Positions 1 to 5,493 of a DNA stretch of 6,809 bases are shown in pieces. The translations under genes and the position numbers were made by a program. Location of the stretch: the NCBI GenBank assembly GCA_027021095.1, contig JALUUZ010000521.1, forward strand, positions 1-6,809, in the 5' to 3' direction. A model generated the notes under the pieces. It did not search any database and was not told where the DNA came from. It was given only the letters and a program-made list of their open reading frames with translations. The DNA comes from Gammaproteobacteria bacterium. GTDB lineage: Bacteria; Pseudomonadota; Gammaproteobacteria; SZUA-21. Positions within the stretch are counted from its first letter, which is position 1. Each line of letters opens with the position of its first letter.

Positions 1-180
1 CTTGACCGCCAGCAGCAACGCCGGGTACCGCTTCTGTAAACGGAAATTCTGCTGCTTGCGGTTGAAGACCTCGCCGTAGTGCCGGCATTCGATCTGTGGC
101 ACGGTACTGAACCGCTGCAACAGCTGTACGGCCCGGGGGTAAGCGGCAGCCTGCCGTTCATAGTAAATCGCTGAAAACAT
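1..180 (-). CDS. Spore photoproduct lyase-like radical SAM protein, N-terminal 60 residues only
   Basis: The first 60 codons, from ATG at 180, are in the window and the rest lies beyond the left edge. The segment resembles the N-terminus of the SplB/SPL family. It has a short I-Y-Y-E start, a Y-P-R segment (residues 14-16), an H-Y-G-E-V-F-N-R motif (residues 39-46) and N-F-R-L-Q-K (residues 50-55). Family knowledge: SPL proteins are 4Fe-4S radical SAM enzymes that reverse the thymine spore photoproduct in UV-damaged DNA, and homologues also occur in bacteria that do not sporulate. The CxxxCxxC cluster motif would lie further downstream and is not visible, so catalytic competence cannot be judged. 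The ATG is 5 nt after the stop of the nucleosidase-like gene and has no good Shine-Dalgarno sequence, which suggests translational coupling. Family call fairly sure; substrate unproven. Confidence 0.75.
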   Translation of the reverse strand, partial: MFSAIYYERQAAAYPRAVQLLQRFSTVPQIECRHYGEVFNRKQQNFRLQKRYPALLLAVK

Positions 181-185
181 CGACG

Positions 186-1016
186 CTATACATCGCCATA
201 ATGCACCGGCAGCTGCTGCAGCGCCTGCTGCAACGCGGCCAGCAACTGCCCGGCACTACGGCATTCCCGCAGTGCAGCCTGTTCGCCGACCGCAGCCGGG
301 GTCAACGCCTGCCACTGGTAGAGCAGTTTCTTCAACTGCTGCCGTTGGGTAAAGCTGAAACGGTAGCGCTCGAGCAGCGACGAATAATCGCGTGGCAGTG
401 CAACAGCACGCTGTTCCTGTACCGACAAGTCTGTCAAAAAACTGACGAGCGTCTCGATCTCCGGCAGCCGGGCATCGACCAGTGCGCTGACCCTGGACGC
501 GGTGACCTGCGCTGTACCCGACATCCGGTTGTCGGACACGACCTTGTAGCAATGCACGAACTCCAATGTCACAAAACGTGACACTACTGCCATCATCGCC
601 GCCGCCTCCATATCCACCAGCGTGGCATAACGATAGTCCCCGTCCGCAGCGGACACCGTCGTCAACTCGCTGCAACGGCACGGCGGCCTGCCAGGCCACA
701 CCGGGAACCAGGATCGGCCGCTTTGTGCATCGGTCACCTTGAGCATCAGAAAACCCGTGCCCAGTTCTTCCTGCGCATGCCCGGCAACACCGACATTCAG
801 CCAGGACACCGGCTCTGTCGCATCCAGGCTGGCCTGCAGTCCCTGCAGATACGCACAGCCAGCCGCCGCATTCAACCGGCCTGTGCCGGTGATGACCAGC
901 ATGCACTGCGGCCCGGTATACAGCGAAAACGGATGTCGGCCCGCAGATTTTTTCAAGCCCCAGGACTGAATCATGGGATCGGCTTCACATTTCAATGCAC
1001 AGACTAGATTGATCAT
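186..1016 (-). CDS. MTA/SAH nucleosidase-like nucleoside phosphorylase with C-terminal extension
   Basis: The 276-residue protein has the layout of the PNP/UDP phosphorylase superfamily, closest to 5'-methylthioadenosine/S-adenosylhomocysteine nucleosidase. Visible motifs are an N-terminal acidic residue (E11), the phosphate/ribose-loop-like G-T-G (44-46), N-V-G-V-A-G (74-79), the signature V-D-M-E-A-A-A (134-140, ribose-binding E137) and V-S-D (160-162, base-protonating D162). Family members cleave the N-glycosidic bond of adenosine derivatives in the cytoplasm. MTA nucleosidases are usually about 230 residues; here the core ends near residue 195 and about 80 extra helical residues follow, including basic, Gln-rich stretches. 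The extension has no motif I know. Start ATG 1016 has a weak GAG-type ribosome site. The gene leads a probable two-gene unit with the SPL-like gene 5 nt downstream. The exact substrate is inferred; 5'-deoxyadenosine is attractive given the radical SAM neighbour. Confidence 0.72.
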   Translation of the reverse strand: MINLVCALKCEADPMIQSWGLKKSAGRHPFSLYTGPQCMLVITGTGRLNAAAGCAYLQGLQASLDATEPVSWLNVGVAGHAQEELGTGFLMLKVTDAQSGRSWFPVWPGRPPCRCSELTTVSAADGDYRYATLVDMEAAAMMAVVSRFVTLEFVHCYKVVSDNRMSGTAQVTASRVSALVDARLPEIETLVSFLTDLSVQEQRAVALPRDYSSLLERYRFSFTQRQQLKKLLYQWQALTPAAVGEQAALRECRSAGQLLAALQQALQQLPVHYGDV

Positions 1017-1085
1017 ACTCGTTCTTCACTGTAGGCCGGCAGATCGCCATTTTGTGACACTCATAAAACTTTATCAGAAATTCTT

Positions 1086-1094
1086 TGCTATACT
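1086..1094 (+). promoter_or_regulatory. Extended -10 promoter candidate for the 1232-1747 gene
   Basis: TGC followed by TATACT (hexamer 1089-1094) matches an extended -10 element. No good -35 hexamer is seen at normal spacing. It lies in the 215-bp gap between the two divergent genes and would give a leader of about 130 nt before ATG 1232. I see no riboswitch or strong hairpin in that leader. Confidence 0.4.
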
Positions 1095-1231
1095 CTTTTC
1101 AACATTAGAAATTGTACTACTATTGAATCATCAGTTCAGTACCCGAGATACAGGCCGACATACAGTTACAATCCAACAACACGGAATGTCAGCAGGCCCG
1201 GCGATCAATCCGAATCATACATGGAAAGCAC

Positions 1232-1747
1232 ATGCAAGAGCGAATACTTACTGTCTATCACAATGTCACCAAGGCGCTGATTCTCCCGGATGCCCAGCAA
1301 CAGCCCTGCGCAAGCTTCAACCTAGCGATCGGCACGGCGAACAACCTGTATAAACTGAACACCTCGCTGCAGGCACCACAGGCGAAGACCAATACCGCGA
1401 TCATCAATGCCTGGCTGGACAGGATCAAGCGTTCGTTGTTCTATGTCAATGACCTGCTGGACCGGCTCGACACCACACCGGACCCGGACAAATTCAGCCC
1501 GATCAAGATCAATGTCCGGCTCTACCAGAACAACCTGCTTGGGCAATACCTGGTTTATCTCGTCGAACAGTTCGATACACTGGTGCTGGTGCTTTTTCAG
1601 CATGCCGGTAAGCGGCTGACCAAGGATCAAAGCGTCAAGTGGCTGATCTTTTTTTCCGACCAGGTACAGAACATTTTCAACTACCCGTACCAGACCCACC
1701 AGTATGTCGAAGACAGCCTGCGCAAGTCACCACAGGACAGGGCTTGA
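1232..1747 (+). CDS. Uncharacterised 171-aa helical protein
   Basis: I do not recognise this protein. It is the only plus-strand gene in the window. It appears soluble and mostly alpha-helical, with no signal peptide and no clear membrane segment. The middle is rich in Asn, Leu, Tyr and Asp (an I-K-R-S-L-F-Y-V-N-D-L-L-D-R-L helix around residues 65-80). A hydrophobic stretch near 105-122 (Y-L-V-E-Q-F-D-T-L-V-L-V-L-F) is interrupted by charges, so it is more likely a buried helix than a membrane span. The tail is polar. Start ATG 1232 has a weak GGAAAG ribosome site a few bases upstream, and an extended -10 promoter lies about 140 bp upstream. It is transcribed divergently from the nucleosidase-like gene and convergently with the CREST-like gene, so it looks monocistronic. 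Codon use resembles the neighbours. It is coding by length and composition; no function is assigned. Confidence 0.7.
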   Translation: MQERILTVYHNVTKALILPDAQQQPCASFNLAIGTANNLYKLNTSLQAPQAKTNTAIINAWLDRIKRSLFYVNDLLDRLDTTPDPDKFSPIKINVRLYQNNLLGQYLVYLVEQFDTLVLVLFQHAGKRLTKDQSVKWLIFFSDQVQNIFNYPYQTHQYVEDSLRKSPQDRA

Positions 1748-1780
1748 GCGTTCCATTATTGCGCCCGTTCCCGTGGTGGC

Positions 1781-1813
1781 GGTGCGTACAACATGTGGTG
1801 CGTACAACGCACC
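1781..1813. repeat. REP-type palindrome (one full copy plus a partial copy) between convergent genes
   Basis: The 17-base core GGTGCGTACAACGCACC at 1797-1813 forms a 7-bp stem with a 3-nt loop. It is identical to the core of the repeat near 6200 and is the reverse complement of the cores near 6288 and 6404. A second, truncated copy starts at 1781. The terminal CTAC/GTAG tetranucleotide seen in the right-hand copies is missing here (CTTG instead). It sits between the stop codons at 1747 and 1828, a typical REP location, and could act as a barrier hairpin for both convergent transcripts. No U-tract follows, so I do not call a classic intrinsic terminator. Confidence 0.7.
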
Positions 1814-1827
1814 CTTGCTCCATCTCG

Positions 1828-2637
1828 CTACGAACGCTGGTGAGGAATGCGGGCTAGACGGCGTTTCAACAAGGAACGGTAAAACACCCAGACACCCAAC
1901 GCAGACACCAGGTGTTTCAGTGTATGGCCACTGACGAGATTGCCGAGTGCATAGACCTGGGTATCCAGGCCCTCGAACAACTTGGCCAGCAGGTAAAACA
2001 ACAATAACCACCAAAGCGCCCGGGTATGCGTGTAACATGACCTGAACAGCAGCAACATCAATGGAATCAGCAGCATCGGCAGAAACTGCACCAGTATATA
2101 GAGACGCAGATCCCCCTGGTTTACCCGTTCAGTAAAATACCAATAGCCTACCGAAAAGATGCCGACCAAAAGCAGCGGCCAGGCCAGCAGCCTGGCCGCG
2201 CGGAGCGCCACGAACTCGGCAAGCAACAGCGCAAACAGCGACATAAATGCAATCGTCATCGGCAGCCTGTCCCAGACCAGTGTCAGGTTGGACGGCCACA
2301 GGTGATAGTACGATGAACCAACCCCGACCAGCAGCACGCCGGCGAACAGGATAAAGTACAAGTAACGAAGCGGTTGCAGGATCGCCGTGATCACACCGCG
2401 CCTGAGCTGCACGAGCCCTGCCAGGCCTACCAGGAAAAACGGCAGGTTGGAAACCACGTTGAGGAAGTTGGGCAGCCCAAGCACCAGGCGTTGGTCAGCG
2501 AACTGATGATAACCTTCAGGCTGTGGGATCCGCGGCAGGAAAAAGACGGCGATGATCATGACCATCGCCAGTGACAACAAGATACCAACCTTACGCGTAA
2601 AGTACCGGTCCAACGCAGTTACTCCAGCTTCATCCAT
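1828..2637 (-). CDS. CREST/alkaline ceramidase-like integral membrane hydrolase
   Basis: The protein has 269 residues and about seven hydrophobic membrane segments. It carries the set of polar residues that defines the CREST superfamily (alkaline ceramidases, PAQR receptors, related hydrolases): S-x3-H at S108/H112, an Asp at D123 (V-W-D-R-L-P-M) and H-x3-H near the C-terminus (H238/H242, in S-G-H-T-L-K-H-L). The segment F-A-D-Q-R (46-50) followed by G-L-P-N-F-L-N-V-V-S-N-L-P-F (54-67) is typical of bacterial members. In characterised relatives these residues bind zinc and hydrolyse an amide or ester in a lipid. The bacterial substrate here is unknown, and ceramide is not implied. The ATG at 2637 overlaps the end of the DUF6122 gene by 19 nt. 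An alternative TTG at 2613, with GGAG 8 nt upstream and starting at residue 9, is equally plausible. Last gene of the apparent minus-strand set. Confidence 0.78.
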   Translation of the reverse strand: MDEAGVTALDRYFTRKVGILLSLAMVMIIAVFFLPRIPQPEGYHQFADQRLVLGLPNFLNVVSNLPFFLVGLAGLVQLRRGVITAILQPLRYLYFILFAGVLLVGVGSSYYHLWPSNLTLVWDRLPMTIAFMSLFALLLAEFVALRAARLLAWPLLLVGIFSVGYWYFTERVNQGDLRLYILVQFLPMLLIPLMLLLFRSCYTHTRALWWLLLFYLLAKLFEGLDTQVYALGNLVSGHTLKHLVSALGVWVFYRSLLKRRLARIPHQRS

Positions 2638-2951
2638 ACACAGTCCAGCCCATCCAGCAGCATATGGATCACCAGGCCCAGGCCGATAAGCCGTGCTTTC
2701 GGGAATAACAGCATCAAACTATACACTGAAACCGCCCAGTAGCTGTGCAATGGGTGAAACCCCAGGCTGCAACGGTCAGGCGCATACACAGGAACCGCCA
2801 GTAAATGATCGAGATCGACAATGATCGTGGCAGTCAACAGAAACCAGACATATTTCCAGTCACGGCCGCCACAAACCCGTTTGCCGCCAAACCTGGCAAC
2901 GATACCGGGCACTACGACATGAAGCAGTAAATGCAGAACTGGTCGAAACAT
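2619..2951 (-). CDS. DUF6122-like small membrane protein with metal-ligand-type His/Asp residues
   Basis: The 110-residue protein has about three to four membrane helices. Its His/Asp pattern recalls DUF6122 and the wider YdjM-like membrane-bound metal-dependent hydrolases: H7 and H11 in the first helix, D-L-D-H (46-49), R60, G-F-H-P-L-H (64-69) and H-x3-D-x2-D (H96, D100, D103). Length fits the family (about 100-120). In YdjM-type proteins these residues are thought to bind metal at the membrane, but the reaction is not established. The gene starts 30 nt after the response-regulator stop and its last codons overlap the next gene's ATG, so the three genes are probably co-transcribed. The ribosome site is poor (A-rich, no GGAG). 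The pairing with a CREST-type membrane hydrolase suggests a joint membrane-lipid role (inference). Confidence 0.7.
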   Translation of the reverse strand: MFRPVLHLLLHVVVPGIVARFGGKRVCGGRDWKYVWFLLTATIIVDLDHLLAVPVYAPDRCSLGFHPLHSYWAVSVYSLMLLFPKARLIGLGLVIHMLLDGLDCVWMKLE

Positions 2952-2981
2952 CGCTTTTTCAGAAAGGTCTCTACAGCGCGA

Positions 2982-4220
2982 TCAAAACAACTCGATGGCC
3001 ATCACGGCCTCATCGTCCTGCTGATCGCTGTCGTGCACACTCTCCGGGAACTGTTCCCCCTTGCGCAGAATCTTCTCCAACAGCTCGCGTTGTTTCAGTG
3101 CGATCTGTTGCAGATCACACATTACCATATCGAAGGTCGATTTGATATCCTTCCCGGCCCCGATCAGGCGCATCGCCTCCTCGGTCGCCTGTTCGATACG
3201 ACTCAGGATATACTCTTCCTGGTCCTCCTCGAGTCCCATATAGGGCAGCCTGCCGCTTAGCTCGTCGAGCATCTCGCGCATGACCACGGTACTCTCGGCC
3301 TGGTTGGCCTGCAGGTTCTTGGCCAGCCCGTTCAAGGTATCCTGCACACTGTCGAACGCCGCGTTCAGTGCCTTGGTCTGCTCCAGCAGTGCGATCTCCG
3401 TATTCAGCGTTCTGACCTTGGAGTCCGAAGCGCCAAGCAGCGCAGGCAGCAGATCCTTGGTGCGCCCATACCGGTCCATGTCATCGAGCGGCATGTTTTT
3501 TACCAGCAGCGAGATGTTGCTGAAATTAACCTGGGTGCGGCAACCAAAATGATGCAGCCGCTGGCCGTCCCGCAAGTGCGACATCAACTCCATTTCCAAC
3601 GGGCTGATGGCGCCGCTGCTGGAAAACCATTCACCACCTTCCTCACGCGTTTCCATGTACACGACACACTTCAGGCCGAGTTGCCCGGTGGTCAGAAAAA
3701 GATTCTCTGCCAGTGTCTTATAGTCACAGGCATCGTAACTCCTTTCGATAAAGCGCACCGCCAGGCCCAGTTCGCTGTTACCGGACATCACTGTGTAAGC
3801 GGTTTTCTTGGCCTCGTCGATCGACTGCTTGAGCTTGAGCTGCTCTTCACGATAGTGCAGCAGCACCATCAGCTTGGCCAACAATACCTTGTTTTCAAAA
3901 GGTTTGACCAGGTAATCGGTGCCACCCATTTCGTAGCCCTGCATCATCTCGCGAACCGAATTACGGCCGGAAACGAATACGATCGGGATTTCACGCGTCT
4001 CGGGCGCCCGTTTCAGCACGTCACAGACCTCGTAGCCGTTCATCCCTGGCATTTCCACATCCAGCAGCACGATATCCGGATGCAGGGCGTGCACCCGCTG
4101 CAAGCCCTGTTCGCCGGAGTAGACGCTTTCGATACGAAACCGGCCCGACAGCGCACGCGCCAGGATCTTATGAAAAAACTTGTCATCATCGATGGCTAGA
4201 ATGGTGTATTTCGGTTCCAT
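2982..4220 (-). CDS. Response regulator: N-terminal receiver domain, unassigned C-terminal output
   Basis: The 412-residue protein starts with a complete CheY-like receiver domain (about residues 5-125). It has the acidic pocket D12/D13, the phospho-acceptor D54 in L-L-D-V-E-M-P, the switch S84 and K106 in V-K-P-F, so it should accept phosphate from a histidine kinase. After a helical linker (about 120-145), residues 150-270 look like a mixed alpha/beta sensory fold, perhaps a diverged GAF. From about 272 to the end it is helical and coiled-coil-like (L-N-T-E-I-A-L-L-E-Q-T-K-A-L). The tail is acidic. I see no GGDEF, EAL, HD-GYP, kinase or DNA-binding motif, so it probably acts through protein-protein contact. 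No kinase gene is in the window. ATG 4220 places the receiver fold correctly but lacks a clear Shine-Dalgarno sequence. First gene of a probable three-gene unit. Confidence 0.88.
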   Translation of the reverse strand: MEPKYTILAIDDDKFFHKILARALSGRFRIESVYSGEQGLQRVHALHPDIVLLDVEMPGMNGYEVCDVLKRAPETREIPIVFVSGRNSVREMMQGYEMGGTDYLVKPFENKVLLAKLMVLLHYREEQLKLKQSIDEAKKTAYTVMSGNSELGLAVRFIERSYDACDYKTLAENLFLTTGQLGLKCVVYMETREEGGEWFSSSGAISPLEMELMSHLRDGQRLHHFGCRTQVNFSNISLLVKNMPLDDMDRYGRTKDLLPALLGASDSKVRTLNTEIALLEQTKALNAAFDSVQDTLNGLAKNLQANQAESTVVMREMLDELSGRLPYMGLEEDQEEYILSRIEQATEEAMRLIGAGKDIKSTFDMVMCDLQQIALKQRELLEKILRKGEQFPESVHDSDQQDDEAVMAIELF

Positions 4221-4225
4221 GAAAT

Positions 4226-4257
4226 CTACAGCTCACAATGTACCTGCTAGTCTGTAG
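4226..4257 (-). promoter_or_regulatory. Inverted repeat just upstream of the response-regulator start
   Basis: On the minus strand CTACAG and CTGTAG (6-bp arms, 20-nt loop) lie immediately before ATG 4220. They could be an operator or a leader hairpin that limits ribosome access. I could not identify a convincing promoter in the 168-bp gap 4221-4388. Confidence 0.2.
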
Positions 4258-4388
4258 TTTAACGACAGAAAGCCACAGCTCTTGATTCCGCGGCAAACGG
4301 GCCGGCAACCCTTTTTTTGCGATGGGAAAGAAACCTGTTCCTGGACCCGGATTTCCTGCTGTGAACGTGAGGCTGAAAAGACAGACTG

Positions 4389-4673
4389 CTAGCTGGACGA
4401 ATCCGCCAGTTCTTCCGCTTCGACCGGTACCACGCTTGCCGGGGGAATCCCCGAACCGGGCTCGGCCTCGACCATCCGGAAGGTGATTTCCTGGTTTTCG
4501 GCGATATCCGGCAGTTTCCAGTACCATTCCTCCTCCCTGGTACCGGTGGTAACCTGTACCTTCATATGCGTCTGGAAGATATTTCCCATCATCACCCCAA
4601 ATGATGAGCCTTCCGGCGGGACAAAGGTGCCGAACAACTTGCCATCGATTTTTATCTCCAGTGCTTTGCTCAT
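4389..4673 (-). CDS. Uncharacterised 94-aa protein
   Basis: I do not recognise this protein. Counted from ATG 4673, it begins M-S-K-A-L-E-I-K-I-D-G and appears to be a small cytoplasmic beta-rich domain. It has a strand-like L-E-I-K-I-D-G-K-L-F-G start (5-15), an aromatic, charged middle (E-E-E-W-Y-W-K-L, 47-54) and a Pro/Glu-rich disordered tail ending in three serines. There is no signal peptide, Cys or metal motif. ATG 4673 is preferred over in-frame ATGs at 4679 and 4709. GGGA lies 5 nt before 4673, and a good sigma70-like promoter (-10 at 4708-4713) overlaps the 4709 codon and would exclude it. It is followed by a 168-bp gap before the response regulator, so it is probably monocistronic. 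Confidence 0.65.
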   Translation of the reverse strand: MSKALEIKIDGKLFGTFVPPEGSSFGVMMGNIFQTHMKVQVTTGTREEEWYWKLPDIAENQEITFRMVEAEPGSGIPPASVVPVEAEELADSSS

Positions 4674-4707
4674 TTTCATCCCATTGTCTGGCTGCTTCAA
4701 TAACACC

Positions 4708-4735
4708 ATTTTACAGCATCTATCGACAATGACAA
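4708..4735 (-). promoter_or_regulatory. Sigma70-like promoter for the 94-aa gene
   Basis: On the minus strand TTGTCA (4730-4735) is separated by 16 bp from TAAAAT (4708-4713), 5/6 matches each to the consensus -35 and -10. Transcription would start near 4701, about 28 nt before ATG 4673. Confidence 0.5.
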
Positions 4736-4763
4736 TTTGTGGTGTATAAAATTAAGCCACACC

Positions 4764-4778
4764 CGGCCGTTCAGGCCG
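4764..4778 (-). terminator. Weak hairpin at the end of the GDT1 gene
   Basis: On the minus strand CGGCC-TGAAC-GGCCG forms a 5-bp GC stem overlapping the stop codon of the transporter gene. A T-rich stretch (TTAATTTTAT) follows after about nine bases. The stem is short and the T-tract distant, so termination would be partial at best. Confidence 0.3.
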
Positions 4779-5043
4779 TAAACAACAGCCACAGCCCGAT
4801 ACCGATAAAACCAACGCCGGCGATCGTATGTACGACCTTCTCACTGACAAACTGGGCAAGCACGCCACCGGCCAGGACGCCGATCGCTGTCGCCAGAACC
4901 AGGGCCAGCGACGCCGCGGCAAAGACCGTCAGCTTACCGACATGCTTGTCGGCGGCAAACAGAAAAGTCGCCAACTGGGTTTTGTCACCCAGTTCCGCAA
5001 GAAACACGGTAACGAACACCGTAGCAAAAACCTTGTAATCCAT
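4771..5043 (-). CDS. GDT1/UPF0016 family cation transporter, half-size
   Basis: The 90-residue membrane protein has three hydrophobic helices and one copy of the family signature E-L-G-D-K-T (17-22). Family knowledge: GDT1/TMEM165/UPF0016 proteins exchange Mn2+ or Ca2+ for protons at a membrane. Six-helix members carry two such motifs, while half-size bacterial proteins carry one and are thought to dimerise. The ATG at 5043 gives the canonical start just before the first helix; upstream in-frame codons only read through the end of the DsrC-like gene. The gene begins 7 nt after the DsrC-like stop and has no strong ribosome site, so translational coupling is likely. A manganese-export role is the best guess. 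Confidence 0.88.
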   Translation of the reverse strand: MDYKVFATVFVTVFLAELGDKTQLATFLFAADKHVGKLTVFAAASLALVLATAIGVLAGGVLAQFVSEKVVHTIAGVGFIGIGLWLLFTA

Positions 5044-5050
5044 CGCGTCG

Positions 5051-5377
5051 CTACCCGGTACTCCAGGCACGCGGCCGGCGCATGCCGGCAATCTTGCAGG
5101 CCTGTTTTACATAGCCGTAGGGAAACAGTTCGAACAAGTATTTTTTTGCTTCCTTTTTCCCAAGTTGTTTCTGCCTGACCAGAAAATCCACGACATGACG
5201 AATATCCGGAATCACACTGTGTTCAGCATAATACTCACGGATAAAATCGATGATCGGCCAATACGCGTCGGTCAGTTCGATTCCTTCCTCCTGCGCCAGC
5301 AGGCCGGCGACCTCTGTATTCCATTCCTCGGGATCGACCAGGTAACCCTCGGCATCCCGTGTAATCTGTACAGTCAT
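5051..5377 (-). CDS. DsrC/TusE-family sulfur-carrier-like protein lacking the C-terminal cysteine
   Basis: The 108-residue protein matches the DsrC/TusE/DsvC family over its whole length. It has the D-A-E-G-Y-L-V-D-P-E-E-W start (8-19), L-T-D-A-Y-W-P-I-I-D-F-I-R-E-Y-Y (35-50), P-D-I-R (57-60) and L-F-P-Y-G then K-Q-A-C-K-I-A-G (84-98). In DsrC the C-terminal arm carries two cysteines 11 residues apart that form a trisulfide carrier; TusE keeps only the terminal one. Here C94 (CysB position) is present, but position 105, where CysA should be, is Trp, and the protein ends W-S-T-G. It therefore cannot do normal DsrC or TusE chemistry. A regulatory DsrC-like role is possible (inference). ATG 5377 is chosen for its AGGAG, 5 nt upstream, and because longer versions add residues with no family match. 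It heads a two-gene unit with the GDT1 transporter. Confidence 0.87.
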   Translation of the reverse strand: MTVQITRDAEGYLVDPEEWNTEVAGLLAQEEGIELTDAYWPIIDFIREYYAEHSVIPDIRHVVDFLVRQKQLGKKEAKKYLFELFPYGYVKQACKIAGMRRPRAWSTG

Positions 5378-5382
5378 TTTTT

Positions 5383-5387
5383 CTCCT
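5383..5387 (-). promoter_or_regulatory. Strong ribosome binding site of the DsrC-like gene
   Basis: AGGAG on the minus strand lies 5 nt before ATG 5377. It is the best Shine-Dalgarno sequence in the window and fixes this start over the in-frame ATG at 5440. Confidence 0.8.
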
Positions 5388-5400
5388 GTCACAGTGTAGA

Positions 5401-5428
5401 GCACCGCTTTATTATATTCAGCCGGTGC
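5401..5428 (-). promoter_or_regulatory. Perfect -10 element inside an inverted repeat, upstream of the DsrC-like gene
   Basis: TATAAT (minus strand, 5411-5416) lies about 34 nt before ATG 5377. No good -35 is seen at 16-18 bp. The 6-bp arms GCACCG (5401-5406 on plus) and CGGTGC (5423-5428) flank the -10 with a 16-nt spacer. This arrangement could be an operator or, if transcribed from further upstream, a hairpin. Confidence 0.4.
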
Positions 5429-5493
5429 CCGGGCGTACATAGCTCGATCGATATAGTTCTCATAGACGACGATATCCCCCTTTGCAAAGCCGT

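Noticed and set aside
567..583. Palindrome TGTCAC-AAAAC-GTGACA as an operator
   Set aside because: It lies inside the nucleosidase-like coding region, far from any start; likely chance. The TTTGTGACAC at 1051-1060 shares only one arm.
3549..4199. Long plus-strand open frame opposite the response regulator
   Set aside because: It is antisense to a clear receiver-domain protein and rich in His/Gln, typical of a reverse-frame shadow.
4290..4319. Plus-strand hairpin followed by seven T as an intrinsic terminator
   Set aside because: The stem is only about 4 bp and no plus-strand gene ends nearby.
4674..4709. Longer start (ATG 4709) for the 94-aa protein
   Set aside because: No Shine-Dalgarno sequence there, and the promoter -10 at 4708-4713 overlaps that codon.
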